Part shown: positions 16,839-25,901 of the stretch, piece after piece
How positions within the stretch are numbered: the first letter of the stretch is position 1
Layout of the letters: each line of letters begins with the position of its first letter
Source of the DNA: a bacterium
GTDB lineage: Bacteria; Patescibacteriota; Minisyncoccia; UBA6257; GWB1-50-10
Length of the DNA: 33,693 bases
Direction: 5' to 3'
Assembly (NCBI GenBank): GCA_002686365.1
Contig: NZBZ01000010.1
Location: forward strand, 1-33,693
Position numbers and translations under genes: made by a program
Notes under the pieces: generated by a model
The model's database searches: none
The model's input: the letters and a program-made list of their open reading frames with translations, nothing else
What the model was told of the DNA's origin: nothing

Positions 16839-16958
16839 ACTCACAGTATACAAAAAAATGCCTCGATTTCCGAGCCCCAACAAGATACAATGATAATAAT
16901 CAAGGAGCTAAAAACAACGCCCCCAAAGCCCTATGTCCTAAGTCCTATGTCATAACCC

Positions 16959-19406
16959 ATGAAAACCCTTCTACTTATCGACGCAAACTCATTTATACAC
17001 CGCGCATTTCACGCGCTTCCACCTCTTACAAGCCCCAAAGGTAAGCCCACAGGCGCGCTTCTTGGCCTTACAAACACCCTCCTAAGACTCTTAGATGACA
17101 AAAAACCCGACTATGTTGCAGCTGCTTTTGATAGACCAGAACCAACATTCAGAAAAGAAAAGTTCAAAGAATATAAAGCACATCGCCCCAAAGCTCCAGA
17201 TGAACTCATTGACCAGATTATCGAATCAAGAAAGCTATTTAAAATGCTCAACATCCCGGGATTTGAAGTCCCAAAATATGAAGCAGATGACCTAATAGGC
17301 ACGCTAGTAGAAAAACACAAAGACACAAAAGATTTAAAAATCTTAATACTCACAGGAGACTTAGATACGCTCCAGCTCATAGAAAAAAACGTCGAGGTAG
17401 AAATTCCAGGAAGAGGGTTAAGCGATTTACGAATCTACGACAGAAAAGCCACAGAAAATCGTTTTGGCGTCCCACCAGAAAGACTAATTGATTATAAGGG
17501 GCTCGTAGGAGACACATCAGACAACATTCCCGGAATCCCGGGAGTGGGGCCAAAAACCGCAGAAACACTCCTCAAAGAATTCAATACAGTAGAAGAACTA
17601 TTCAAAAACATTACAGAAGACCACAAGCTAGCAAAAAAAATACTTCCTCATAAAAAAACCGCGCTTCTGTCAAAAGAACTTGCAACAATTCAAAGAGACG
17701 CCCCAATAAAATCCGCGCTAAAAGACATTGAATACAAAAAGCCAATCAAAAAGAACCTATTGAAATACCTCCAAGAATTAGGATTCCAAAGCATCATAAA
17801 ACGCCTCGGGGGAGAGGTTCCAAAAACTCGCGAAGCGCCGGAAACTAAGAAAGCTCCAAAAACTCGTGAAGCCAATAACTCTATAATCATCTTCCAAGAC
17901 ACTGGCCTCTGTAAAACACACGAGAAATTTCTTTTGGGAAATAAACTAAAAGTAGCATACGACTGGAAGGAAATCCTAAAAGAAATTGGAGAAATTAAAA
18001 TACAGCCTCCGCTATTCGACATTAAAATCGCGGGCTGGCTTCTGGATCCCGGAAAAAAAGACATTTCTATAGAAACTCTCACAAAAAAATTCCTGAAAAA
18101 AGAAATACTCTCCCCCACCACGGCAACTATCGGAGATATCTTCATTGCTGAAGATAAAAAAATAAAGGAAGAAAAGCTGGAAAAGCTTTTCGAAGAAATA
18201 GAAATGCCGCTCATCCCAGTCCTCGCCCAAATGGAGCTCTGGGGAATACGCATAGATCCGGAGAAACTCAAAAAGCTCCTCTCTCAATCAAAAAAAGAAC
18301 TCGCATCTCTGGAAAAGAAAATCTACAAAGAAGCAGAAACAGAATTCAACATAAACTCTCCAAAGCAGCTCGGAGAAATACTATTCGACAAATTAAAAAT
18401 ACAAGGAAGCGGAAAACGAACAACGACAGGACAACGATCAACACGAGAAGAAGTACTCCTCGAACTAAAAGACACGCACCCCATTATTCCTTTTCTCCTC
18501 GAGTATCGCGAAACATTCAAAATACAAACAACATACCTAGAGCCTCTGCTTGAAATCGGAAAAGAAGGAAGAGTCCACACCACATATCTACAAACAGGCA
18601 CAGCAACCGGCCGCCTAAGCTCGGAAAAACCAAATTTGCAAAACATACCACAGGGCTCTAAGTGGGCAGCTCCCCTAAGAAAAGCGTTTGAGGCAGAAAA
18701 AGGAAAAACACTTGTAGCATTTGATTACTCTCAGCTAGAGCTTCGAATTCTAGCGCACACAACAAATGACAAAGAGCTAAAAAAGGCATTCGACCAAGGA
18801 AAGGATATTCACGCCTTAACTGCCTCAAAAATATTCAAAACTCCTCTGGAAAAAGTAAGTAAGGAGGAGCGTAGAATAGGAAAAACAATGAACTTCGGAA
18901 TCATATACGGCATGGGACCGCGCGCACTAGCCCAAACCGGAAACATCTCCATGCAGGAGGCAAAAGAATTCATAGAAACTTATTTTGCAAGCTTCCCGGA
19001 AATTAAAAATTGGCAGGAGGATGTAATTCAAAAAGCGCATATTGAAGGATTCGCGGAAAACGAACACGGAAGAAAACGATGGTTTGAATATGCTGGAACT
19101 ACTCACCCAAGATTTCAGGCAGAAATAGACCGCATGGCAATCAACATGCCAATCCAATCATTTGGAGCAGACATCATAAAACGCGCAATGATTGAAAGCA
19201 TGAAGATTCTTGAAAAGAAAAACTGGAAAGGAGAAAAAGCAAAACTCCTTCTGTCCATCCACGACGAACTTCTATTCGAAGTAAATGACAACATCCTAAA
19301 AGAATTCACGCATGAGATAAAAGAAAGCATGGAAAACATCTACAAATTAAAAGTCCCGCTCAAAGTTGACATGCATGAAGGAAAAAATTGGGGAGATATG
19401 GGCTAA
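16959..19406 (+). CDS. polA: DNA polymerase I
   Basis: 5'-3' exo domain (LLIDANSFIHRAFHALPPLTSPKGKPTGALLG, YKGLVGDTSDNIPGIPGVGPKTA) and Pol A motifs (TATGRLSSEKPNLQNIP, FDYSQLELRILAH, RRIGKTMNFGIIYGMG, SIHDELLFEV). Confidence 0.97.
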   Translation: MKTLLLIDANSFIHRAFHALPPLTSPKGKPTGALLGLTNTLLRLLDDKKPDYVAAAFDRPEPTFRKEKFKEYKAHRPKAPDELIDQIIESRKLFKMLNIPGFEVPKYEADDLIGTLVEKHKDTKDLKILILTGDLDTLQLIEKNVEVEIPGRGLSDLRIYDRKATENRFGVPPERLIDYKGLVGDTSDNIPGIPGVGPKTAETLLKEFNTVEELFKNITEDHKLAKKILPHKKTALLSKELATIQRDAPIKSALKDIEYKKPIKKNLLKYLQELGFQSIIKRLGGEVPKTREAPETKKAPKTREANNSIIIFQDTGLCKTHEKFLLGNKLKVAYDWKEILKEIGEIKIQPPLFDIKIAGWLLDPGKKDISIETLTKKFLKKEILSPTTATIGDIFIAEDKKIKEEKLEKLFEEIEMPLIPVLAQMELWGIRIDPEKLKKLLSQSKKELASLEKKIYKEAETEFNINSPKQLGEILFDKLKIQGSGKRTTTGQRSTREEVLLELKDTHPIIPFLLEYRETFKIQTTYLEPLLEIGKEGRVHTTYLQTGTATGRLSSEKPNLQNIPQGSKWAAPLRKAFEAEKGKTLVAFDYSQLELRILAHTTNDKELKKAFDQGKDIHALTASKIFKTPLEKVSKEERRIGKTMNFGIIYGMGPRALAQTGNISMQEAKEFIETYFASFPEIKNWQEDVIQKAHIEGFAENEHGRKRWFEYAGTTHPRFQAEIDRMAINMPIQSFGADIIKRAMIESMKILEKKNWKGEKAKLLLSIHDELLFEVNDNILKEFTHEIKESMENIYKLKVPLKVDMHEGKNWGDMG

Positions 19407-19573
19407 AATTTTCAATATTCAATGCCCAATTTTCAATAAACGTCTATAATAAAAACAAACAGAACGCACAATTAACGTCCAAAAACTCATTGGACATTAG
19501 AAATTAGAAATTGGAAATTCCTCCGTCCCCAACTAAGACACAAAACAAACTCTACAAACTCTCAAAACCCACC

Positions 19574-20875
19574 ATGAACCTTAAAATTTTTACCAAACGT
19601 TCCCTTCTCCCAATTTGGGCGACTACCACACTGCTCATAGTTGCTATCATTCTTGTACTTACAACTACTGACATTTACATTGGAGCCCCAACCACACTCA
19701 TCATCCTTACTGCAATAGGAGTAATAATAGAAAGAGGAATAAAAAAAGAAGGGCAGATGCCGCAAGACGCAAATAAAGCACAATTTCAAACACTCATCGA
19801 AACTCTGGAAGATGGAGTAATCACATACACACCAGATTTCCAAGTAACATTCGTAAACAGAAGCGCTGAAAGAATTCTAAGAATAAAGCGCGAAAATGTA
19901 ATAGGCGTAAAGATAAGCCCAGACAAAAAAAACGACCCAAATCTCGGAAGCATAACCCAAGTTATTTTCCCATCTCTTGCTCCTGTGGTAACGCAGGTAT
20001 CTGACAGCGGCTGGCCTCAAGTCACAGACATGATGCTGGAAAATCCCCCAATAAAACTTAGGGCAACGCTAAATAGAATCGCTGACGAAAAAGGAAATCA
20101 AACAGGATTCATAAAAATCATCCGGGACAAAACACGAGAAGAAGAAATCCTCGACTCAAAGCGAGAATTCCTGGATGTTGCAGCTCATCAACTTAGAACT
20201 CCGCTAAACGCAATAAGCTGGGCATTTGAAACGCTTGAAAAAGAAGTAAAAGACCCAAATCTAAAATCAATAACCGGAGAAGGCTCTAATCTTACAGCGC
20301 GAGCCCTAAAAATCATAAACGATCTCCTAAACGCAGCTCGAATAGAGGGCGGAAAATTCGGCTACAAGTTTGGACAGATAAATATCACAAAACTCGTCCG
20401 CGATCTAACAACACAGGCAAAAAGAGTTACTGAAGAATCAGGCCTGCGCCTTACATTTACCCCGCCGCAAAAAGATATCGTTCTTCAGGGAGACTCTGAA
20501 CGAATAAGCATGGTTCTTTCAAATCTCATAGACAACGCGATAAAATACAACACTGAAAATGGAAGCATCAACGTATACATAGAAGAAGCTCAAGGCCAAC
20601 CCTTTATAAAAATTACTGTTCAGGACACAGGAATAGGATTTTCAGCAAAAGAACTTGAAAATCTCTTCAAAAAATTCACACGGGGAGAACGCGCCACCAG
20701 AGCCGAACCAAACGGATCAGGATTAGGGCTCTACATTGCGCGAAACATAATAAAAAACCACGGAGGAGAAATGACAGTTCAATCCACGGAAGGAAGAGGA
20801 ACCACAATTTCCTTCACACTCCCTACAGATCCTAAGCTTATCCCTAGACGAGAAACCGCATACGAAGCAGAGTAA
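19574..20875 (+). CDS. PAS-domain sensor histidine kinase
   Basis: two N-terminal TMs, PAS (LIETLEDGVITYTPDFQVTFVNRSAERIL), H-box FLDVAAHQLRTPLNAISW, N/G boxes; start set to MNLKIF. Confidence 0.93.
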   Translation: MNLKIFTKRSLLPIWATTTLLIVAIILVLTTTDIYIGAPTTLIILTAIGVIIERGIKKEGQMPQDANKAQFQTLIETLEDGVITYTPDFQVTFVNRSAERILRIKRENVIGVKISPDKKNDPNLGSITQVIFPSLAPVVTQVSDSGWPQVTDMMLENPPIKLRATLNRIADEKGNQTGFIKIIRDKTREEEILDSKREFLDVAAHQLRTPLNAISWAFETLEKEVKDPNLKSITGEGSNLTARALKIINDLLNAARIEGGKFGYKFGQINITKLVRDLTTQAKRVTEESGLRLTFTPPQKDIVLQGDSERISMVLSNLIDNAIKYNTENGSINVYIEEAQGQPFIKITVQDTGIGFSAKELENLFKKFTRGERATRAEPNGSGLGLYIARNIIKNHGGEMTVQSTEGRGTTISFTLPTDPKLIPRRETAYEAE

Positions 20876-20880
20876 TCAAC

Positions 20881-21426
20881 ATGAGTGGGCACAATAAATG
20901 GAGCCAGATAAAACATAAGAAGGCAGCAAAAGACCAAAAACGCAGCAATATCTTTTCAAGACTGGTAAAAGAAATCACTATTGCAGCCAGAGGAGAAGCA
21001 AATCCAGAATTCAACCCACGCCTAAAGGCGGCAGTTCTGCGCGCAAAAGCTGCCAACATGCCGAACGATAATATTGAACGGGCTATTAAAAAAGCAAGCG
21101 AGTCAAAAGAACTTGAGGAGATGACTATCGAAGCATACGGCCCAGGAGGAATCGCAATCATCGCAGATGTAATCACTGATAATAAAAATCGAACCATCCC
21201 GGAAATAAAACATCTTCTTTCTGAAAACAATGGAAAGCTGGCAGAGTCTGGAAGCCTTGACTGGGCATTTTCCGCCAAAGGCGGATCCGCCTCCGGCGGA
21301 GAAAAATTAGAACCAAAATTCCCGCAGGAAATTCAGGACAAAGACAAAGAAAGGCTCCAAAAACTCCTAGAAAAACTCGAAGAAAACGACGATATCTCCA
21401 CAACATCACATAACGCAAAACTCTAA
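20881..21426 (+). CDS. YebC/PmpR-family regulator, shortened C-terminal region
   Basis: MSGHNKWSQIKHKKAAKDQKRSNIFSRLVKEITIAAR...NMPNDNIERAIKKAS...YGPGGIAIIADVITDNKNRT; 181 aa rather than ~240-250. Confidence 0.92.
   Translation: MSGHNKWSQIKHKKAAKDQKRSNIFSRLVKEITIAARGEANPEFNPRLKAAVLRAKAANMPNDNIERAIKKASESKELEEMTIEAYGPGGIAIIADVITDNKNRTIPEIKHLLSENNGKLAESGSLDWAFSAKGGSASGGEKLEPKFPQEIQDKDKERLQKLLEKLEENDDISTTSHNAKL
21271..21300. repeat. Double palindrome inside the yebC CDS
   Basis: TCCGCC-AAA-GGCGGA-TCCGCC-TCC-GGCGGA. Confidence 0.85.
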
Positions 21427-21441
21427 CACGAGCGCAAAAAC

Positions 21442-21470
21442 TTGATTCAGAACACTGCCTCTGCTTTACT
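21442..21470 (+). promoter_or_regulatory. Putative promoter for the 171-aa ORF
   Basis: TTGATT, 17-nt spacer, TTTACT. Confidence 0.5.
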
Positions 21471-21527
21471 AAAAGAAGCCGTGAGTCACTCGCCGCAACC
21501 ACCGCCACACCCTGCCAGAGGACCGAA

Positions 21528-22043
21528 ATGGCACGACTAAGATCACACCCCATGCTCCTCAAGGTCGTAAGGCCAAGAGGAAGAGGCGCAATCCAGTTTG
21601 CCGTTGTAGTAGACGTCTTCGACGAATGGAGTCATCACCAAGGCGTCTGGCAACAAGTGCAACACATGAAGATTGTGGACCTCGAGAGAGGAACAGTCGC
21701 AGCTGGCTGCTCACCGAGAAACTACGAGCTCATCCCAAAAGACACGACAGTTAAGCTCTCCTTCCCACACAGCGACGAGGTTGAAACCCGCACCGTAAGA
21801 GAGGGGCTGGATACACGGTGGAGGCGGGTCATCGCAACCCGAGGGAAGTACGCGGGACAGATCGGAGTGATAACAGGATACCGGAGCGACCCGAGATCCG
21901 TACGCGGATGGATAACCGTCTGGTACCCAAAAGCACCCCGCCTCATCACCTACCGAGCAGTACCAGCCATACTCGAGTCCTTCAACTGCCTGAAAGGCGG
22001 ACCAAACGGGCTTCCTCTGAACGTCTCGATAGTCTCTGCATGA
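21528..22043 (+). CDS. Hypothetical protein with KOW-like segment
   Basis: AGAGGA SD before ATG; RRVIATRGKYAGQIGVITGYRSDPRSVRGWITVWYP; own promoter and terminator. Confidence 0.65.
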   Translation: MARLRSHPMLLKVVRPRGRGAIQFAVVVDVFDEWSHHQGVWQQVQHMKIVDLERGTVAAGCSPRNYELIPKDTTVKLSFPHSDEVETRTVREGLDTRWRRVIATRGKYAGQIGVITGYRSDPRSVRGWITVWYPKAPRLITYRAVPAILESFNCLKGGPNGLPLNVSIVSA

Positions 22044-22072
22044 ACCTACGCTTCCGCCAGCACTCGAACAAA

Positions 22073-22102
22073 CGAGCTCGCATCCTTGCGAGCCCGATTT
22101 TT
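22073..22102 (+). terminator. Intrinsic terminator
   Basis: GCTCGCA-TCCT-TGCGAGC then CCGATTTTTT. Confidence 0.85.
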
Positions 22103-22137
22103 TAAACCATAAATCCACTTTGCTATAATAAAAATAT

Positions 22138-22371
22138 ATGCCAAAACGTATTACCTACCACGTCCTGCCAAAACCAGATGGAACGTGGGGCGTAAAAAAG
22201 GCCAAGGCAAAACGAATGGCCTTTGTATCAGCAAAAAAACCAGCAGTCATCCGAAAAGCAAAGTCCCTAGCCAAAAAGAACAAGCTAGGACAGGTAAAAA
22301 TCCACGACCATCACGGCAAGATCGAGTTCGAGTGGACCTATGGAAAAGATCCTGAACGCTTCCCCGGCTAA
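22138..22371 (+). CDS. DUF2188-like small protein
   Basis: HVLPKPDGTWGVKKAKAKRMAFVSAKKPAVIRKAKSLAKKNKLGQVKIHDHHGKIEFEWTYGKDP. Confidence 0.85.
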   Translation: MPKRITYHVLPKPDGTWGVKKAKAKRMAFVSAKKPAVIRKAKSLAKKNKLGQVKIHDHHGKIEFEWTYGKDPERFPG

Positions 22372-24128
22372 GAAAACTCTGCCTGGTAGCAGTCCTCGCA
22401 ATAAATAATCTCCTTTTGCTCCGGAGAATACGTAGTTTCGAATTCCTTTGAGCAGGGTTCGTTTCCGTGCGCGTGAGAGGAAGTCGCCTTACAATCACAC
22501 CTACGCTTCCAAAGACGCAAAGGATTCCGCAGAGCAAGCCGCTCAAAATGTCTACAGTTTGGGCAGAGACGCGGGAAAGGAATATTCATGGCTTGATAAA
22601 ACTCAAGCTCCTTATCCAAAACCTTAAACGCAGTTGCGCAGTTATGAGAACACTCACTTTCCTTATCTGAAGCGTGCGCGCACCCGACTACTATCCCCGC
22701 ATACGAACTATCCGTATCTTCTATACGATCCAAAAGATCCTCAGAGAGCTTTTCAGGAGAATACTCTTTAGTGTCCGGAGCTTGCCACCTAAGCCCACCA
22801 GCCTCCGCCTCCTCACGCGTCAAAGGATAGTACTCCTGCGCAATAGTCTCGTTATACGCAAAAGGAGAAATCTCACTTGGAAAAAACTCACCATACTTAT
22901 ACTTCCGTCCTCCGCTATCCTCATATGGCATCTCATTCATATGCTGAATAATCTTTGGAAGCAGGGCTTCGTACTCCTCTTTAGAATACTGCTTGTTCAA
23001 AATGCAGTACTCTTTTCCCCGAAGACCTATGCAGCCAAACACATTCTGCGTACTGTGGCAGGCATACGAATACCTCGTCTCTGAAGCGCTGCTTGTAACC
23101 ACAGAAAAAAGTGTCCTAGATGAGGCGCTTCCTCCTGCGCCGCCAGCGTCCACCACCTCATACATAAGCTCTGCAACCCCGACTCCCATGCCATCATACG
23201 AATCCTTCCAACCATACCCGCCCCACGTGCAGTACTTTGAATTCTCCATTCCATTAATAATGTCAAAGCAGTGCTTCGAATTCCGTATGTTCTCCAAATA
23301 CTCTCCTGTGCTCTCTTTTGCATTTATGAGGTGTGCGTGCCTGTGCGGGCGAGTGAGCAAAAACTTCTGAAACTCCTCCTTTGCGCGCTGAACTCCCGAG
23401 TAGCTCCCAATATACTTTGAAATCTTCTTCTCATACTCCTCCTTTGAATATGGCTCATTAAAAATATGATACTGCTTATTCTTCAGCCCCACACATCCAA
23501 AGCAATCACTACAGTTCTGGCAATCGAAAAGAAACCATGAGTTCAAACAGCTCTTAGAATGCTGAGAAAACCGAAGCCCGATGCAATTCTCAAGGTAGAG
23601 CGAGTCATAACATTGCTCCGCCTTATGGCCAATATAAAGGTCATAAGAATCCACACACTTTGCAACACGATTTGAGTAATTCACATTCTCTCCAAATGTA
23701 GAACCAAACGAAAGATAGCTATCTTTATTATCAAGCGAGTGATTACAATACTCACTTCGAACCGCATTCGTGTTGAATAAGGCCTGCAAAGGCACCGCCT
23801 CCATAAGCTCCCGAAACTGTTGAAAGAACGGCTTGGAAAAATCATACTCCCGTCCCTGCTCCAAAGAATCCCACTCATCCGACCACCAATACTTCTGACT
23901 ATAAACAGTAAAAGGAGAGTCTTCTGGAAAGACTGAAATAAGCGATTCCTTTGTAGCATCACACTTACGCTTATAAAGCGTTCGTTCATTCCGCCACGTA
24001 AACCGCCTCTGCATCCGACAACGAGGACAAAACGTCGGCTCTGGAACCTCAATTTTCTCGTAAAACGAAATGTCCTCAGGCAAAATCTCAAACTCTGCTG
24101 AGCACATCTGACATATTTGTTTCTTCAT
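22368..24128 (-). CDS. Large Cys-rich double zinc-ribbon protein of unknown function
   Basis: N-term CPRCRMQRRFTWRNERTLYKRKCD and C-term CPNCRHFERLALRNPLRLWKRRCDC; central repetitive Cys-rich solenoid-like region. Confidence 0.85.
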   Translation of the reverse strand: MKKQICQMCSAEFEILPEDISFYEKIEVPEPTFCPRCRMQRRFTWRNERTLYKRKCDATKESLISVFPEDSPFTVYSQKYWWSDEWDSLEQGREYDFSKPFFQQFRELMEAVPLQALFNTNAVRSEYCNHSLDNKDSYLSFGSTFGENVNYSNRVAKCVDSYDLYIGHKAEQCYDSLYLENCIGLRFSQHSKSCLNSWFLFDCQNCSDCFGCVGLKNKQYHIFNEPYSKEEYEKKISKYIGSYSGVQRAKEEFQKFLLTRPHRHAHLINAKESTGEYLENIRNSKHCFDIINGMENSKYCTWGGYGWKDSYDGMGVGVAELMYEVVDAGGAGGSASSRTLFSVVTSSASETRYSYACHSTQNVFGCIGLRGKEYCILNKQYSKEEYEALLPKIIQHMNEMPYEDSGGRKYKYGEFFPSEISPFAYNETIAQEYYPLTREEAEAGGLRWQAPDTKEYSPEKLSEDLLDRIEDTDSSYAGIVVGCAHASDKESECSHNCATAFKVLDKELEFYQAMNIPFPRLCPNCRHFERLALRNPLRLWKRRCDCKATSSHAHGNEPCSKEFETTYSPEQKEIIYCEDCYQAEFS

Positions 24129-24129
24129 A

Positions 24130-24186
24130 TATTTACTACACCTTATTTCTCAGTAGAAATCACTACTTCAACAGAGAAATAAGGTG
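24130..24186 (-). repeat. Hairpin in the leader of the zinc-ribbon gene
   Basis: CACCTTATTTCTC...GAGAAATAAGGTG with inner AGTAG/CTACT. Confidence 0.7.
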
Positions 24187-24228
24187 GCGAAACGACATTC
24201 CATCGCTTCGCCAAATTCATATACGCAC

Positions 24229-24813
24229 TCATCGCCCCATGTCAATCGCATTCGCGGGGACAAGGTGTAGGTACCCGTCTAGGAAGAAAACGACAACCCA
24301 TTGAGCTCCGTCGTGGGGGACCTCAACGAGAACCGACTCATCAGGCAATGTCCTAAGCGCCTCCACGAGTTCCGGAGATCCAGCCCACGATCCGTTGGGC
24401 ATCTCGCGCTCATCTTCATACTCCACCCGCCACTCAGTAGTCTTACGAAGCTCCTCAATCTCATCAGCGGCACGAGGCTTCGGGTCATCAAATACGGGCA
24501 TCCACACAGCGAGTTTCAAGACAGGCAAGCTGAAGGCCTGACAGGCGCAAACCAAGTAGCAAACACGCGCGTGCTCCCGCGCACTCTCACAAGAAGAAAA
24601 ATCGTAGCCACCCTCCTTCACCATAAGCTCGAACGCCTTCCGCAGGAGAATCGACGCCGGCACCGGACCGGACTCCTCTGCGTTCTCACTGAAGCATTCG
24701 GAGAAAACGCCCGCCAATCGCTGAAGACACTCCTCATCATCACAGAAAGACAGGGCGCGCTGAAGATGAACGTCCGAAACAGCAGAAATCGCCGGCCAAA
24801 CTCGATATAACAT
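24229..24813 (-). CDS. Hypothetical protein
   Basis: 194 aa, AGGGAG SD 7 nt before ATG, TTGACT-16-TATTTT promoter-like sequence upstream, GGCGAAGCGA/TCGTTTCGCC hairpin downstream. Confidence 0.65.
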   Translation of the reverse strand: MLYRVWPAISAVSDVHLQRALSFCDDEECLQRLAGVFSECFSENAEESGPVPASILLRKAFELMVKEGGYDFSSCESAREHARVCYLVCACQAFSLPVLKLAVWMPVFDDPKPRAADEIEELRKTTEWRVEYEDEREMPNGSWAGSPELVEALRTLPDESVLVEVPHDGAQWVVVFFLDGYLHLVPANAIDMGR

Positions 24814-24987
24814 GGCATGCTCCCTTAATTCTGCTCATCCATCCCCTACCCACGCACCACACGCAAAGATACGAATGGATGATACTGCAAAACAAAATAC
24901 AATATATGCCACAAAAGTCAAAGAAGAAAAACAATAAATCTATAAAAAACAGCTTAAACAAAAGCTTTTTATAGAAAACAATGCAGT

Positions 24988-25007
24988 TTGTCGAGCATGC
25001 TTGACAA
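24988..25007. promoter_or_regulatory. 20-bp near-perfect palindrome overlapping the -35 of the TrmB-family gene
   Basis: TTGTCGAGCA|TGCTTGACAA, one mismatch pair. Confidence 0.6.
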
Positions 25008-25029
25008 TAAACATCCCCCATGCTACCCT
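25001..25029 (+). promoter_or_regulatory. Promoter of the TrmB-family regulator, predicted leaderless
   Basis: TTGACA (25001-25006), 17-nt spacer ending TGC, TACCCT (25024-25029); ATG at 25036, 7 nt after the -10. Confidence 0.6.
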
Positions 25030-25035
25030 ATCAGC

Positions 25036-25821
25036 ATGAACGAACTGCTCGAACAAAAACTAAAATCAGCAGGACTACAAGAAAACGAAGCGAGAGTCTA
25101 CCTTGCCCTGCTTGAGCTTGGAAAAGGAACAGCAACCCAAATTAGCCGCACAGCAGGACTGAATCGCACCACAGCATACGACCCCTTAGAGCGACTCGGC
25201 TCATATGGCCTTATAAGCCGCATCTCTGGCCAAAGCTCAAAACAAATCTACGCTGCAGAACCTCCATCCCGCCTCACGCAATTCTTAGAAAAGAACCGAC
25301 AAAAAGCTGAAGAACAAATTCTTTCTGGAGGAGATATACTCCAGCACCTCGAAGGCCTCTACAACAACGAACAGAAACCAATCATCAAGTTCTTCGAGGG
25401 GCGGAAAGGAATAAAAAGCATCTATCAACACGCCCTAGAGTCAAAAACAAAAACATACTCCTTCATGGACACAGCGCAGTACGTGCCTGAATTTGTGGAA
25501 TTTGGGGTGCAATACGTAAAAGCGCGCACGAAAAAGAAAATAAAAGAATACACGCTAATAACAAAAAGCGACGAGGCAGCAAAACAGTTCTATGGCGCTG
25601 CTTATGCAAACAAGAACACACAAGAATACGGCGAGTATCGTGTACTAACACACGCCTTCAAAGAATCTCCCGCAGCAGAAATCAAAATATATGACGACAC
25701 TGTAATGGGCGTACTTGTAAAACCCGGAGAGAACGTTGCCTTTGAAATCAAAAACCCCTCCTTTGCCAACTCTCTCAAAATCATTTTCGAAATCGCCTGG
25801 GCACAATCCAAAAAACTCTAA
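25036..25821 (+). CDS. TrmB-family transcriptional regulator
   Basis: LKSAGLQENEARVYLALLELGKGTATQISRTAGLNRTTAYDPLERLGSYGLISRISGQSSKQIYAAEPPSRL wHTH; start set to MNELLEQK. Confidence 0.9.
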   Translation: MNELLEQKLKSAGLQENEARVYLALLELGKGTATQISRTAGLNRTTAYDPLERLGSYGLISRISGQSSKQIYAAEPPSRLTQFLEKNRQKAEEQILSGGDILQHLEGLYNNEQKPIIKFFEGRKGIKSIYQHALESKTKTYSFMDTAQYVPEFVEFGVQYVKARTKKKIKEYTLITKSDEAAKQFYGAAYANKNTQEYGEYRVLTHAFKESPAAEIKIYDDTVMGVLVKPGENVAFEIKNPSFANSLKIIFEIAWAQSKKL

Positions 25822-25901
25822 TAAAAATAAAAGCCCCGCCTTGACGGAACCGCCCTCAACCACCATCACCTCTCTTCCCCACGAAAAATACTAATAAAAA
25901 C

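Noticed and set aside
24118-24215. TATATGAA direct repeat flanking hairpins upstream of the zinc-ribbon gene as another start-codon insertion
   Set aside because: One of the two hairpins is better explained as the terminator of the 194-aa gene and the hairpin is not adjacent to ATG; may be chance.
25829-25856. Terminator after the TrmB-family gene
   Set aside because: AGCCCCGCCTTGACGGAACCGCC resembles one arm of the other AGCCCCGC..GCGGGGCT terminators but the second arm and poly-T are degraded, so not called.
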